A program made the translations under genes and the position numbers. The notes beneath the pieces are model-generated. The model had not been told where the DNA came from, made no database searches, and saw only the letters and a program-made list of their open reading frames with translations. From assembly GCA_028285545.1 (NCBI GenBank), contig JANQPA010000084.1, positions 1 through 64,000 on the forward strand: 64,000 nucleotides of DNA, in the 5' to 3' direction. Below are positions 36,125 to 45,476 of this stretch, piece after piece; position 1 is the stretch's first letter, and every line of letters starts with the position of its first letter. Source of the stretch: Saprospiraceae bacterium (GTDB lineage Bacteria; Bacteroidota; Bacteroidia; Chitinophagales; Saprospiraceae).

Positions 36125-36982
36125 ATGAAATCTAGTTTTTTCAAGTCAATTCGTCGTTTTTTTCAGCCTGCCTCCCCTTTTTGGGCATCAAAATCCGCTT
36201 TTCAGATTGTTTTTAAGAGGGTTAAGACATTTACTTCCAAGCAAATTGACAGGAAAGTTCGCCTAGAAATTTATTTACCGCCCTCTTATTCTTCTCACAA
36301 AAATCAAAAATATCCTTTATTGCTTTTTAATGATGGGCAGGATTTACCCCCCATGCAGTTTGCCAAAGTCTTGGATAATTTATATAAAAAAGAATTGATT
36401 AAACCAGCCATCATTGTAGGCATATATGCTGGTGATCGCATGCAAGAATATGGTACGGCTCAAGTTGCTGATTATAAAAACAGAGGATCTAAAGCACAAA
36501 AATATACTCAATTTATCTTAACAGAATTGATTCCCTTTTTGCATAAAAAATATCAGCTAAATCATGAAAAAGCCATAGCTGGTTTCTCTCTCGGTGGACT
36601 TTCTGCCTTCGACATAGCCTGGAATCATGCTGGTGTTTTTAGAAAAGTGGGGGTCTTTTCTGGTTCTTTTTGGTGGCGATCAAAACCTTTTGATCCTCAA
36701 GATCCGGATGCCAATCGAATTACTCATACCATGGTTGAAAAGGCCGAAAAAAAAGAAGGACTTAAATTTTGGTTCCAAACTGGTACTCTAGATGAAAAGG
36801 AGGACAGAAATAATAATGGCATCATTGATTCAATAGATGATACTCGTGATCTAATTAAGGCTTTGAGTAAGCACGGCTTCCAAGATGGATTAGATATTCA
36901 ATATACAGAAGTGCAAGGGGGGCATCATAATGTTGAAACCTGGGGGCAGATTATGCCGGAGTTTTTAAAATGGGCTCTTTGA
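36125..36982 (+). CDS. Esterase-family alpha/beta hydrolase with EF-hand-like loop
   Basis: The ATG at 36125 gives 285 aa; a TTG two codons earlier is unlikely. It belongs to the esterase D/Fes (PF00756-type) group. The nucleophile is Ser155 in AGFSLGGLS, the catalytic His is in GGHHN (267-268), and an acid lies near 223-227. Residues 227-239 (DRNNNGIIDSIDD) match a calcium-binding EF-hand/dockerin loop beside the predicted acid, an unusual insertion. No clear signal peptide. It is divergent from the ATP-grasp gene and may hydrolyse an ester or peptide related to that cluster. Confidence 0.85.
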   Translation: MKSSFFKSIRRFFQPASPFWASKSAFQIVFKRVKTFTSKQIDRKVRLEIYLPPSYSSHKNQKYPLLLFNDGQDLPPMQFAKVLDNLYKKELIKPAIIVGIYAGDRMQEYGTAQVADYKNRGSKAQKYTQFILTELIPFLHKKYQLNHEKAIAGFSLGGLSAFDIAWNHAGVFRKVGVFSGSFWWRSKPFDPQDPDANRITHTMVEKAEKKEGLKFWFQTGTLDEKEDRNNNGIIDSIDDTRDLIKALSKHGFQDGLDIQYTEVQGGHHNVETWGQIMPEFLKWAL

Positions 36983-37274
36983 TATGCAAATTGGTAGATA
37001 TGCAAATTAGTAGATGGGCAGATTAGTAGATGGGTAGATTTTTTGATACTACGATTCTATGATATTTTGATGTGAGAATAGGCAGATTAGGAAATATGCA
37101 AATCGCTTGATCTTGTTGGTGGTCCCTACGGGCCATCCGCTAAAGCATCAATAAATAGCACCACTTAAAGAACAGTATCCCTATCGAGCCCCCCTGAATC
37201 CGTGAATCCGTGAATCCGTGTAAACTTGTAAACTTGTAAACTTGTAAACTTGTAAACTAGATAACTTAAAAACC
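36983..37274. repeat. Repeat-rich intergenic region
   Basis: Holds the inverted counterpart of the 11-bp-period array (about 36983-37110, words like ATGCAAATTAGTAGAT), the second copy of the hairpin repeat (37115-37167, minus), three GAATCCGTG units (about 37197-37220), and four to five TAAACTTG units of 8-9 bp just before the next gene. No coding potential. Confidence 0.75.
37115..37167 (-). repeat. Dispersed hairpin repeat, copy B
   Basis: Reverse complement of the unit at 34503-34555. The two copies face each other across 2.5 kb containing the ATP-grasp and esterase genes. Differences within the hairpin arms largely keep pairing through G-T pairs. Confidence 0.65.
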
Positions 37275-38498
37275 ATGCAATCCGAAAAAATTAGCTTCAC
37301 CAATTCTAGTGGCAAAAAATTAGCAGCCAACTTAGAGATGCCAGTAAATCAGCATCCACACACCTGGGTAATATTTGCCCATTGTTTTACCTGTAATAAA
37401 AACTTAAGAGCTGTTAGGAATATTAGCAGAGCGCTCACCATAGAAGGTTTTGCAGTTTTAAAATTTGATTTCACGGGCTTAGGAGAAAGTGAAGGGGATT
37501 TTGAAGATACCAACTTCTCTTCCAACATTCAGGATTTGGAGCAAGCTGCCCAATTTTTGGCTGACAATTATAAGGCTCCAAGCTTATTGATTGGCCATTC
37601 ATTAGGTGGAGCTGCTGTCATTCGGGCAGCTGCTAACATCCCTACAATCCAAGCTGTTGCTACAATTGGAGCACCTTTTGACCCTGAGCATGTGAGTCAC
37701 CTTATAGATAACAATATTGAGAAAATTGAAAAAGAAGGAGTTGCTAATGTAAATATAGGTGGGCGTCCATTTACTGTAAAAAAACAGTTTTTAGATGATA
37801 TTCGGGAAAATAAATGCATTGAAAAGATCAAAGAATTGCGAAAGGCTTTATTAATCATGCATTCGCCTCAGGATCGAATAGTAGCTATAGAAAATGCTGC
37901 CAAAATCTATCACGCTGCTATGCATCCCAAAAGTTTTGTTTCTTTAGATGGAGCCGACCATTTACTTAGCAACAAGGAAGACTCCAGCTACGCAGGGTCG
38001 ATCATTTCCTCCTGGGCTAAAAAGTATATTGATATTCCTGAAAAAGAAAAACTTGCTGTCCGTAAGGAAGTGGCTGTAAGGCTTGGTAATGATGGATATA
38101 CTACTGATATTATGGTTCGTAAACATAGCCTCACCGCCGATGAACCAACATCAGTGGGCGGCAATGATTTTGGGCCTTCCCCTTACGAACTGGTAACTGC
38201 TGGATTAGGTGCCTGTACTGCCATGACCCTACATATGTATGCTCGCCGAAAAAAATGGGACCTTCAAGAGGTAACTGTCCATTTAGAACATTATAAAGAT
38301 TATGTCACTGATCAAGAAAACTTGGAGGAAAGCAAAAGCAAAATCGATCATTTTGACCGACTTATTGAATTAAAAGGAGATTTGGATGAAAAACAAATAG
38401 CTCGGCTTTTAGAAATAGCTGATAAATGTCCGGTCCACAGAACTTTGCACAACCCAGTTGAGATTCGAACAAGCTTGCAAAACAATTCATCTATGTAA
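37275..38498 (+). CDS. Bifunctional alpha/beta hydrolase / OsmC-family peroxidase
   Basis: The 407-aa fusion has an alpha/beta hydrolase (about 1-255) with nucleophile Ser109 in IGHSLGG, Asp in HSPQD and His in GADHL. An OsmC-like domain follows (about 262-400) with the redox cysteines Cys314 (GLGACTAMTLHMY) and Cys385 (ADKCPVHRTL). OsmC proteins reduce organic hydroperoxides through this cysteine pair. The fused hydrolase may release or bring in acyl or thioester substrates; that coupling is inferred. This fusion is known from other bacteria. ATG start. Confidence 0.93.
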   Translation: MQSEKISFTNSSGKKLAANLEMPVNQHPHTWVIFAHCFTCNKNLRAVRNISRALTIEGFAVLKFDFTGLGESEGDFEDTNFSSNIQDLEQAAQFLADNYKAPSLLIGHSLGGAAVIRAAANIPTIQAVATIGAPFDPEHVSHLIDNNIEKIEKEGVANVNIGGRPFTVKKQFLDDIRENKCIEKIKELRKALLIMHSPQDRIVAIENAAKIYHAAMHPKSFVSLDGADHLLSNKEDSSYAGSIISSWAKKYIDIPEKEKLAVRKEVAVRLGNDGYTTDIMVRKHSLTADEPTSVGGNDFGPSPYELVTAGLGACTAMTLHMYARRKKWDLQEVTVHLEHYKDYVTDQENLEESKSKIDHFDRLIELKGDLDEKQIARLLEIADKCPVHRTLHNPVEIRTSLQNNSSM

Positions 38499-38643
38499 AA
38501 ATAATTAGAGCCAGTGTTTCCACCAGCTCTAATGTTGTATATACTGTCCGGGCCTATAAGTGTTCAGACATATACAATGAAAGCTCTCTTCATGGTCCAA
38601 TTAGGACGGACAAAAAGAAAAAGATTACGTATCAATTACGTTC

Positions 38644-38662
38644 AGCCCAAAAGGGCTTTTTA
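38644..38662 (+). terminator. Terminator downstream of the hydrolase-OsmC gene
   Basis: A 5-bp GC stem AGCCC / GGGCT with an AAAA loop, followed by TTTTAT. It lies 146 bp after the stop codon, so it may serve a longer untranslated tail. Confidence 0.5.
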
Positions 38663-38818
38663 TATTATAATTTTGGATTGTTGGGAAACACGATGCCGCC
38701 AAATGTCTTGGCAATCTTTTTTCGGGAAACTTAAATTATAAAAGAAGTCAGCAGCTAACTACCTGAGAAGTATCTTACTTCCAAGCACAAATATATAATA
38801 TTTTTTTTAAATTAAAAA

Positions 38819-38848
38819 GTTCCAAAAGATGAAAACATCTTTTGGAAC
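38819..38848 (-). terminator. Terminator downstream of the large T9SS protein
   Basis: A 13-bp perfect stem (GTTCCAAAAGATG / CATCTTTTGGAAC) with an AAAA loop. On the minus strand it is followed by a T-rich tract (ACTTTTTAATTT). It lies about 250 bp after the stop codon of the 1,795-aa gene. Confidence 0.65.
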
Positions 38849-39095
38849 AGAATCACATAAGAATTACAAAAATTAAATGCTAAAAAACAAATCATATTTT
38901 TACTTAGAGTATTTAAAGGCTATACAGCACGAATAGAATATTCTAAGTAAGGTGCTAATCAACACCAGGCATTTTATTTGTAATCAATAAGAGAGAAGTA
39001 CACTATGATAAATACAATAAGTGTGCCAACCTATTGCTTTTCAAGCAATTGATTTGAAAAAGAAGCTTTAGAGTAGAAAATAAACCAGGTTAGGA

Positions 39096-42000
39096 TCAAT
39101 CAATTAATATTAGTTTTCCACTACGGAGATTTTGTTGGTCATTTATGGTATATAGGTATAATCCTGATCCAGGAAGTTCATGTTTTTGGATTTCAAATTG
39201 CCTCCATCCTGCTTTAAAATTGGCCGTTTTTCTGAGTACAACTCTTCCATTATAATCCATAAGCTCCATGGTAATTTGCTCATCCTGAGGAGTAAAGAAA
39301 GAAATATCCGTTCTAGACCTAAAGGGATTAGGGGTGGCCCCTAATAATTTCAAGCCTCCTCCAAGCTGATCTTGCTTTTTGAGAATTATGGGATGTATTA
39401 GTTCAGATAAATCGTATGCTTCAGCTTTTAACAATCTTGAATTGACTTGGATAACATCTAATGGGATGATGGTATTGGACAGCGTTCCAAAATTGAAGCT
39501 TAGGAGTTTTTTACCTTCTTTAAGTTCCTGCCTGGAATTAGCATTCCAGCTTACCGTAATTAACCCTTCTTCAATATATTCGTATCCAAGGTTGTAGTTT
39601 GACAAAATACTCGACTCCAAGTCTACACTAAAGAGTTCAAATTTGTCAGGATCAAAAGAAATGGTAAACTGAAAACCGTCTAGCTGAGAGGTCTCTTCCA
39701 TCCACAAATCTACTTTCGCACTTCCGTCCGCCTGGATATATAAATTCTGGCTCAATTCAACAGGATCTTTACTGGTCCTTTCCTGGATATCCAGCCATTC
39801 TTTTATTCGGCTATTGGAATAGTTTAAATCTCCAACCTTTATCGCTTTAAAGTCATAAGATTCTTCAGAAAAAGGATCTAGATTATTAATATTAATCCAC
39901 TCCGGTATACCGGAAAGCCATTGTTCTTTATCTTCACCAAAATCATAGGCTGCATCTACAAAACGCCAGCTTTCATTATTGGGAAATTGGTCCGAAATAT
40001 TGAGGATCATTTTACGCAGCTGGATGAGGTCCAGAGAAGAAATGGTTCCTGATTTATTGATATCTGCAGCTATATATTGATAAGGGTTATCTAACTCCTG
40101 AATTCCAAGGATATATTTACTAATAAGCACCAGGTCAAAAGTAGTCACTCCATCCATTGGATTAGAAGTATTCTGGGGGCTAATAGTATAATCATAACCC
40201 GTTTCGACATTTGAAAACTGATAATTCCCTTCTGCTTCAGTGATAGTCGTACGATCGGTCCTTCCACTTAAGTTCATGGTAGTTCCATCAATAGGAACCC
40301 CTCTGTCTGTATAAATCTTACCAGCAATTACATTTACATTGATGCCTCCATCACATAAATTAAATTGATTATCCTGAATATCAATAAATGCAGTACAGTA
40401 ATCGTAGTTGGGTCCACCTACTGTACTATCAGGCTGTATTCTCAAAGGGTTAAATGCATTATCCCATGCATAAATCCGCACTTCTAATACATCTGGATCA
40501 TTACAGGTTACGATAATATTGCTTGAATCAGGATGGGCAATTTCATCTGCCCGATGAATGGAATACCGAATTTCTGGAAAGCAATCTTCAAAAGCACTGA
40601 ATGGCCTGAAATCACTTACCCAAACCACATTCATGCCTGCCTCCACAACCCCATCACCATCAACGTCTGCAGCAGGATAAACCGGCATTAATTCCACAGC
40701 CAATTGTTCAATGCAGACTGGAGCCGGAGCCTTACAATCAATAACACTAAAAGGGAATCGCCGTCGAAGGGTGTTTCCACAACCATCCGTAATTTCGATT
40801 CTGAAAGAATGATCTCCTACCGGATAATCTCCACTGAGCCTAAACTTAGGAACTCTACCCAGGATCTGGTCATCATCTAATTGATCATCATCTGTCCCAT
40901 CATTGTTTTCATCATAATAAGCAGTAATGGTGATATTATTTCTGCTGCAAAGATCGAATGTAGTAAAAAAGAAATTTACCCTTCCCATACAATCACTTGA
41001 ATAGGTACAGAAGGGTTCATGCTGATCTGGTATAATTAAAGGGACAAGAGTATCCTCTATTTCGATAATCTGGGTATATTGCCAATATCCTGTTGAAAGG
41101 AGATCTCGAAAGAAACCATCGGTTTCATCATTATTATTATCGATATAGGCCGTATCATTAGGTCTGACGAGAACATATACGTCATCTTCCCCAATTAAAT
41201 CATCGCCATCCTCATTCCGGCTAATTTCAAGGGGTATTGGATTACTATTGTCTATCTCACACCAGTTTATAACCCGATGAACAATATGCCACTCCCCACA
41301 ATTTTCTCCTTCTGGAACAAAAATCAAGGTATCTTTATTAACAGCTAACACATCACATCCTATTATATTGAGTTCCATGGTATCTGCCAACTGTTCCGTA
41401 CATTTATAATTATGAACATCCTTAGGGAATTTGATTTCATAATTATGAATTTTCCTTACTTCGATGTACTGGTAGCATGTATCCGAGCGGTTCCCCGAAG
41501 CATCAATAGCCATAAACTTTCGGGTTAAGGTTCCTTCACTACAATCCCTATTATCCCAAACCGCAGGAAATTCAATCCAAGTGCTCGGGCAATGTTCATC
41601 TAATACTTTGGGAACTCCGAACAAGGATTGCAATAAGAGGCTATCACTCAAATCCTCTACAAAATATTCTGTACAATCTAGAGTATCTGAAGGCGGAGGG
41701 AGGCATTTAGGTAATATTTTATCTTCGATCAGGGCATCTTGCCAACAATATCCAATATTTCCACCTTTATCAGTGACTTGTAATTCGATTCGTACCTTTT
41801 CTAGAATATCACAGCAAATAAAGTATACCTCATCATCCCAGGGGGTATAATATGCTCCACTAATCGAATCAAGGGAAAGGCTCAAGCCAGTAAGTGTTTT
41901 GAATTCTTCCAGGCAATCTTCTGACACGAGGCGACGTACTTTCATATCGACTATCTCTGAGCAGGCATCCCAGCTACCTTCAGAAACATCCACGGCTGCC

Positions 42001-44483
42001 AGCCGACCAATTCCATCTCCTCCTATGGAAACATTAAATTCTTCATCGCAGATGGCCACTGGAGGTATCAAATCCCGAATTATTAATGTCAATTCTTTAT
42101 AACTTTTATTGTTGCAGGCATCTTCAAGTACATAAAGGAGTTTATATTCTCCTAAGATGATATCTTCAAAATACACCTCTGGTCCCTGAATACCTTTAAA
42201 GGCCAAGGTATCACCATCAGGTGATTTTAAAATGGCTTTTATAGAAATCTTATTGGAACAATTATCTTTAATATTAGTAGGAGCGGGTATGGCCAGGGTA
42301 GTAGTACAATCAAAAGCACCAGTAGATACTACAAAAGTATCCTTACCTTCTGCTGTAAACTTTGAATGCGGTAGTACCAAATCAAATGTAGGCCCTTCAA
42401 AGTCGCCAATGATTATCTCTTGCTTAAAGGTGATGATGTTATTGCGATCACACCAATCCACCAATTGCCATAAACGAATAATTCGAGTTTCATTTTCACA
42501 ATGCCCCTTTAATTTTTCATCTATATAAGAAACGATCCAATTGCATTCCTGTAAACGCAAACTCCGTATTCCAAAAGGAGAAAGAATTCCCGGATATCCT
42601 GTCATCGACGGATGCGGGTTTTGTTTATCATCTTTTACATAAAATTCATCACAGGACAAGTAAACTTTATGAAGAGGAGGTATCAGATGATGTTTATCAG
42701 GCTTGGAGAAAATAATTTTTTGCTCGCAATAACTGGTATTTCCTAATGCATCTTTAGCCTCTATTCGACGCCTTAGTTTAAGCCCACTACACCTGTCATT
42801 ATCAACCTCTTCGTCCAGGATACTAATTCTTGTATCACTACAATCTTCCAGATTTTGAATACCGCCGAGCCATTCCAGGCTTTCTTTTTCATCAAAAATT
42901 TTATCTACATCACCACAAAGAAGGGGAAAACAGACATCTAATTCTTGCCGATCAATCCCTAAAATATAAGCTTCACCTTCGGAAAAAACAGCCCACTGAT
43001 ATCCTCCTGTTTGCTCAGCTTTGGTAGAACTGCTTAATAAAATGTAATTTTTTTGAGGTTTTAAGTAGGCATACATCCGGGCACTTTGTGGGTTTTTAAA
43101 ATAGCCCAGTTCATCCGATGAGTATTTCGAATTGGCTATTAGGTAGTCACAAGGTGAATTTACATCAAAGCTTTTTTGATAAATTGCTCCCCAGGAAGCT
43201 CCCCAGCTCCCTAATAATTCAAAGGCATACCAGCCTGTTTGGCTTACCTGAAAATGAGTGGTATCAAAGGCGTGATTTCCCAACTCCAAATCGGAGGGCC
43301 ATTTGTCACAAAATTCAGCCTTAACTTCTAAAGGATCTCCATCTTTATCCAAAGTGCCATTCCAAAGTTGTACTTTTTTTGAAAAGGTCCCAGACCTTAT
43401 CTCCTCCTTGCATTGAATTTTTGGAGCTGTCCGATCTTCAGCTTTAATGTAGCCTACACAAGCTTCAAAGCCTATCAGTTGAGGATCCAAAATTGCCTCG
43501 AATGACAAATTCGAAAGTTTTAATGAGGATGCGTTTGAGGCAATTGATGAAACCAGAAGAACCTCTCCTGGATTAACCTTTTGGCTGATTTGCTTATCAA
43601 TTCCCGCATCTATAACGGTTTGGCTGATTTGCTGTCCCGAAGCATCCAACCATTGCAAAGAATAGTTGTCAGATGATGATGCTTTGAAATTTACTGTACC
43701 GGCTAATGGAAATTGCAAAACTGTCTTACCAGTAATTTCCAGTTGTTCAGCCTTTTCCGTAACATTTCCTTTGGTGGACCATCTGTCAACAGATAACCAT
43801 CGTTTTGGCCCCCGGATAGTGGTTTTATCTTTTAAAGCTACTTTATAAATATAGGCACCAATACCATCTGCTACATTTTGATTACTTACTTCCTCATCCA
43901 GAATATGAATTAAAAAATCAGAATTTTCAAGACACCGAAGATCTCCTTCTAATAATTCATCTGGGGTCATTAATTTTTGGCAATTGGCATCCAAGGTAAT
44001 GAATACTGTATCTTGACAAATGAGTTGTTCACCTATTTGATTTTGAGATACATTAATTTCAATTTCATGCAAAAGACCTCCGCCCTGTGCCTGAGATGCT
44101 TTGATCAGCAACTTGTGTTTGCCTAGGGGAACCTTAAGAAGAAAAAAATCTGGTGCCTGGATTGCCTTTATCCAAGATTTTGGTAAAGGAGAATCAAAAG
44201 AAAGCTCAACAGCGGGGCTATTTTTGATATAATCTTTAAGATCTAATAATAAAATAGCAGAAGAATTATAATCACAGGCAGACAGGGAATAATTGATGAC
44301 GGAGTTAGAGGAAAGGTGGTAGGTTTCAGTTTTATGTGAATAAGAGTTATCAGTTTGGTGTTTTGCCTTTGTTTCTAATCCAAATGAAGAAGTTGGAGAA
44401 CCCAATGAAAGCCCATCATTTGGTGCTGGCAACATCATATTTGCCAAAAAAATTATCACCATACCCGAGTATAACACCTGCAT
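39096..44483 (-). CDS. Giant secreted protein with dockerin-like and cohesin-like regions and T9SS sorting domain
   Basis: The 1,795-aa protein has a signal peptide and about 1,350 residues of repetitive, Cys- and Asp-rich segments with HYR/Ig-like character. Recurring themes are ED..PP..C and CD/CN followed by an aromatic strand. Next come a carboxypeptidase-regulatory-like beta domain (about 1390-1450), a dockerin-like pair (DGVTTFDLVLISKYILG and INKSGTISSLDLIQLRKMIL) and a cohesin-like beta region (about 1580-1690, DGFQFTISFDPDKFEL). The T9SS type A C-terminus (about 1715-1795) shows NPFRSRTDISF and GSGLYLYTI. It is probably displayed on or released from the cell surface. ATG start. Target or partner unknown. 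Confidence 0.9.
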   Translation of the reverse strand: MQVLYSGMVIIFLANMMLPAPNDGLSLGSPTSSFGLETKAKHQTDNSYSHKTETYHLSSNSVINYSLSACDYNSSAILLLDLKDYIKNSPAVELSFDSPLPKSWIKAIQAPDFFLLKVPLGKHKLLIKASQAQGGGLLHEIEINVSQNQIGEQLICQDTVFITLDANCQKLMTPDELLEGDLRCLENSDFLIHILDEEVSNQNVADGIGAYIYKVALKDKTTIRGPKRWLSVDRWSTKGNVTEKAEQLEITGKTVLQFPLAGTVNFKASSSDNYSLQWLDASGQQISQTVIDAGIDKQISQKVNPGEVLLVSSIASNASSLKLSNLSFEAILDPQLIGFEACVGYIKAEDRTAPKIQCKEEIRSGTFSKKVQLWNGTLDKDGDPLEVKAEFCDKWPSDLELGNHAFDTTHFQVSQTGWYAFELLGSWGASWGAIYQKSFDVNSPCDYLIANSKYSSDELGYFKNPQSARMYAYLKPQKNYILLSSSTKAEQTGGYQWAVFSEGEAYILGIDRQELDVCFPLLCGDVDKIFDEKESLEWLGGIQNLEDCSDTRISILDEEVDNDRCSGLKLRRRIEAKDALGNTSYCEQKIIFSKPDKHHLIPPLHKVYLSCDEFYVKDDKQNPHPSMTGYPGILSPFGIRSLRLQECNWIVSYIDEKLKGHCENETRIIRLWQLVDWCDRNNIITFKQEIIIGDFEGPTFDLVLPHSKFTAEGKDTFVVSTGAFDCTTTLAIPAPTNIKDNCSNKISIKAILKSPDGDTLAFKGIQGPEVYFEDIILGEYKLLYVLEDACNNKSYKELTLIIRDLIPPVAICDEEFNVSIGGDGIGRLAAVDVSEGSWDACSEIVDMKVRRLVSEDCLEEFKTLTGLSLSLDSISGAYYTPWDDEVYFICCDILEKVRIELQVTDKGGNIGYCWQDALIEDKILPKCLPPPSDTLDCTEYFVEDLSDSLLLQSLFGVPKVLDEHCPSTWIEFPAVWDNRDCSEGTLTRKFMAIDASGNRSDTCYQYIEVRKIHNYEIKFPKDVHNYKCTEQLADTMELNIIGCDVLAVNKDTLIFVPEGENCGEWHIVHRVINWCEIDNSNPIPLEISRNEDGDDLIGEDDVYVLVRPNDTAYIDNNNDETDGFFRDLLSTGYWQYTQIIEIEDTLVPLIIPDQHEPFCTYSSDCMGRVNFFFTTFDLCSRNNITITAYYDENNDGTDDDQLDDDQILGRVPKFRLSGDYPVGDHSFRIEITDGCGNTLRRRFPFSVIDCKAPAPVCIEQLAVELMPVYPAADVDGDGVVEAGMNVVWVSDFRPFSAFEDCFPEIRYSIHRADEIAHPDSSNIIVTCNDPDVLEVRIYAWDNAFNPLRIQPDSTVGGPNYDYCTAFIDIQDNQFNLCDGGINVNVIAGKIYTDRGVPIDGTTMNLSGRTDRTTITEAEGNYQFSNVETGYDYTISPQNTSNPMDGVTTFDLVLISKYILGIQELDNPYQYIAADINKSGTISSLDLIQLRKMILNISDQFPNNESWRFVDAAYDFGEDKEQWLSGIPEWININNLDPFSEESYDFKAIKVGDLNYSNSRIKEWLDIQERTSKDPVELSQNLYIQADGSAKVDLWMEETSQLDGFQFTISFDPDKFELFSVDLESSILSNYNLGYEYIEEGLITVSWNANSRQELKEGKKLLSFNFGTLSNTIIPLDVIQVNSRLLKAEAYDLSELIHPIILKKQDQLGGGLKLLGATPNPFRSRTDISFFTPQDEQITMELMDYNGRVVLRKTANFKAGWRQFEIQKHELPGSGLYLYTINDQQNLRSGKLILID

Positions 44484-45012
44484 AGTCTAATCGTCTTTAT
44501 TATTTTATCATACTCCTTCAATTTGTATGCCAAATTTGAAAGAGTGCTTCATGAGTTTGTCTTAAGGTCACAATAACAGGTCTTTTGGATTCCTCGTCTA
44601 TCCAATCAATCAGCTTAAACTGGCATGTTCATGATGTTTCAAAATCGGGATACCACTCTTATCTGTGTTTATAGATAGATGTTTGAGCAAATCAGGGTAG
44701 AAAAAAAGAATCGTGTTATTTTATTATATACTTTTGCAAGATATGAAAAAAGCTATGATCATACCAGTACGGATATAACATTATGATTTATTGGCAATTA
44801 AAGCACCCTGATTATCAGCAAGAATCAATATTTTCTTGAAATAATAAATTCAATAATTCAAACTTTTTCCTTGTAAACACCTTGTTAAGGACCTATTCTA
44901 TTTTATAGAAAATTTACGAAACGTGTTAAGAAATGTTACAATTTATCAATAGTCTAGCAGAGGACAATTCTTGATTGCTAATAGGCTTAGATTCTGTTCT
45001 AAAAATAAAGTC
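44484..45012. other. Divergent intergenic region
   Basis: A 529-bp AT-rich spacer. One exact -7 box (TACTTTTG, 44729-44736, plus strand) lies 277 bp before the DUF2141 ATG. Short inverted pieces occur, but no gene or RNA was recognised. Confidence 0.4.
44729..44736 (+). promoter_or_regulatory. Possible -7 promoter box upstream of the DUF2141 gene
   Basis: TACTTTTG exactly matches the Bacteroidetes consensus, but the distance to the nearest plus-strand ATG is long (277 bp) and no -33 element is clear. Confidence 0.3.
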
Positions 45013-45474
45013 ATGCGTTATTGTACTCTACTGGCATTGATGTCTGGAATGTTACTTTGGGGATTTGGGACTCCTAATATGAAATCGGGCACCCTCTCAA
45101 TAGAAATTAATAATATCAAATCCCCGGGTGGGAAGGTATGGATAGGGATTTATGATTCTGAAAGCAGTTTTTTGATTAAAGAAAAGGCCATTTTGGAAGG
45201 AGTAGCCATAGAAAAAGAAGGTCTACTCACAGTTGAGATTCCGGATTTAAAATTTGGCCAATATGCTGTAGCTGTATTTCATGATGAAAACAATAATGGA
45301 AAAATGGATCGCAATGCCATTGGAATACCTTCAGAACCCTTTGCTTTTTCCAGAATTCCTAAATCCAAGTGGCGGCTTCCAAAATTTGAGGAAGTCAAAT
45401 TCAGTTTTAATACTCCTGAACAAAAACTATCTACCCATTTAAAAAAATGGTGGGAAAAAAGGCGTCAAAAATAA
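45013..45474 (+). CDS. DUF2141-family secreted protein
   Basis: The ATG at 45013 gives 153 aa with a signal peptide (RYCTLLALMSGMLLWGFG); the upstream in-frame TTG is less likely. The body matches DUF2141: GTLSIEINNIKSPGGKVWIG, and the hallmark YAVAVFHDENNNGKMDRNAI followed by GIPSEPFAFS. The Asp/Asn cluster resembles a calcium loop. These proteins are exported and of unknown function. The stop lies 2 bp from the convergent Omp28 gene. Confidence 0.9.
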   Translation: MRYCTLLALMSGMLLWGFGTPNMKSGTLSIEINNIKSPGGKVWIGIYDSESSFLIKEKAILEGVAIEKEGLLTVEIPDLKFGQYAVAVFHDENNNGKMDRNAIGIPSEPFAFSRIPKSKWRLPKFEEVKFSFNTPEQKLSTHLKKWWEKRRQK

Positions 45475-45476
45475 CA

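Larger units (their letters stand above)
38499..39095. other. Convergent intergenic region with two terminators
   Basis: A 597-bp spacer between convergent genes. Contains a short plus-strand terminator (38644-38662) and a 13-bp hairpin oriented for the minus strand (38819-38848). The remaining sequence, including a possible 75-codon frame at 38514-38741, shows no recognisable gene. Confidence 0.5.

Noticed and set aside
38514-38741. 75-codon frame after the hydrolase-OsmC gene
   Set aside because: No recognisable fold, overlaps a terminator hairpin, and composition looks non-coding.
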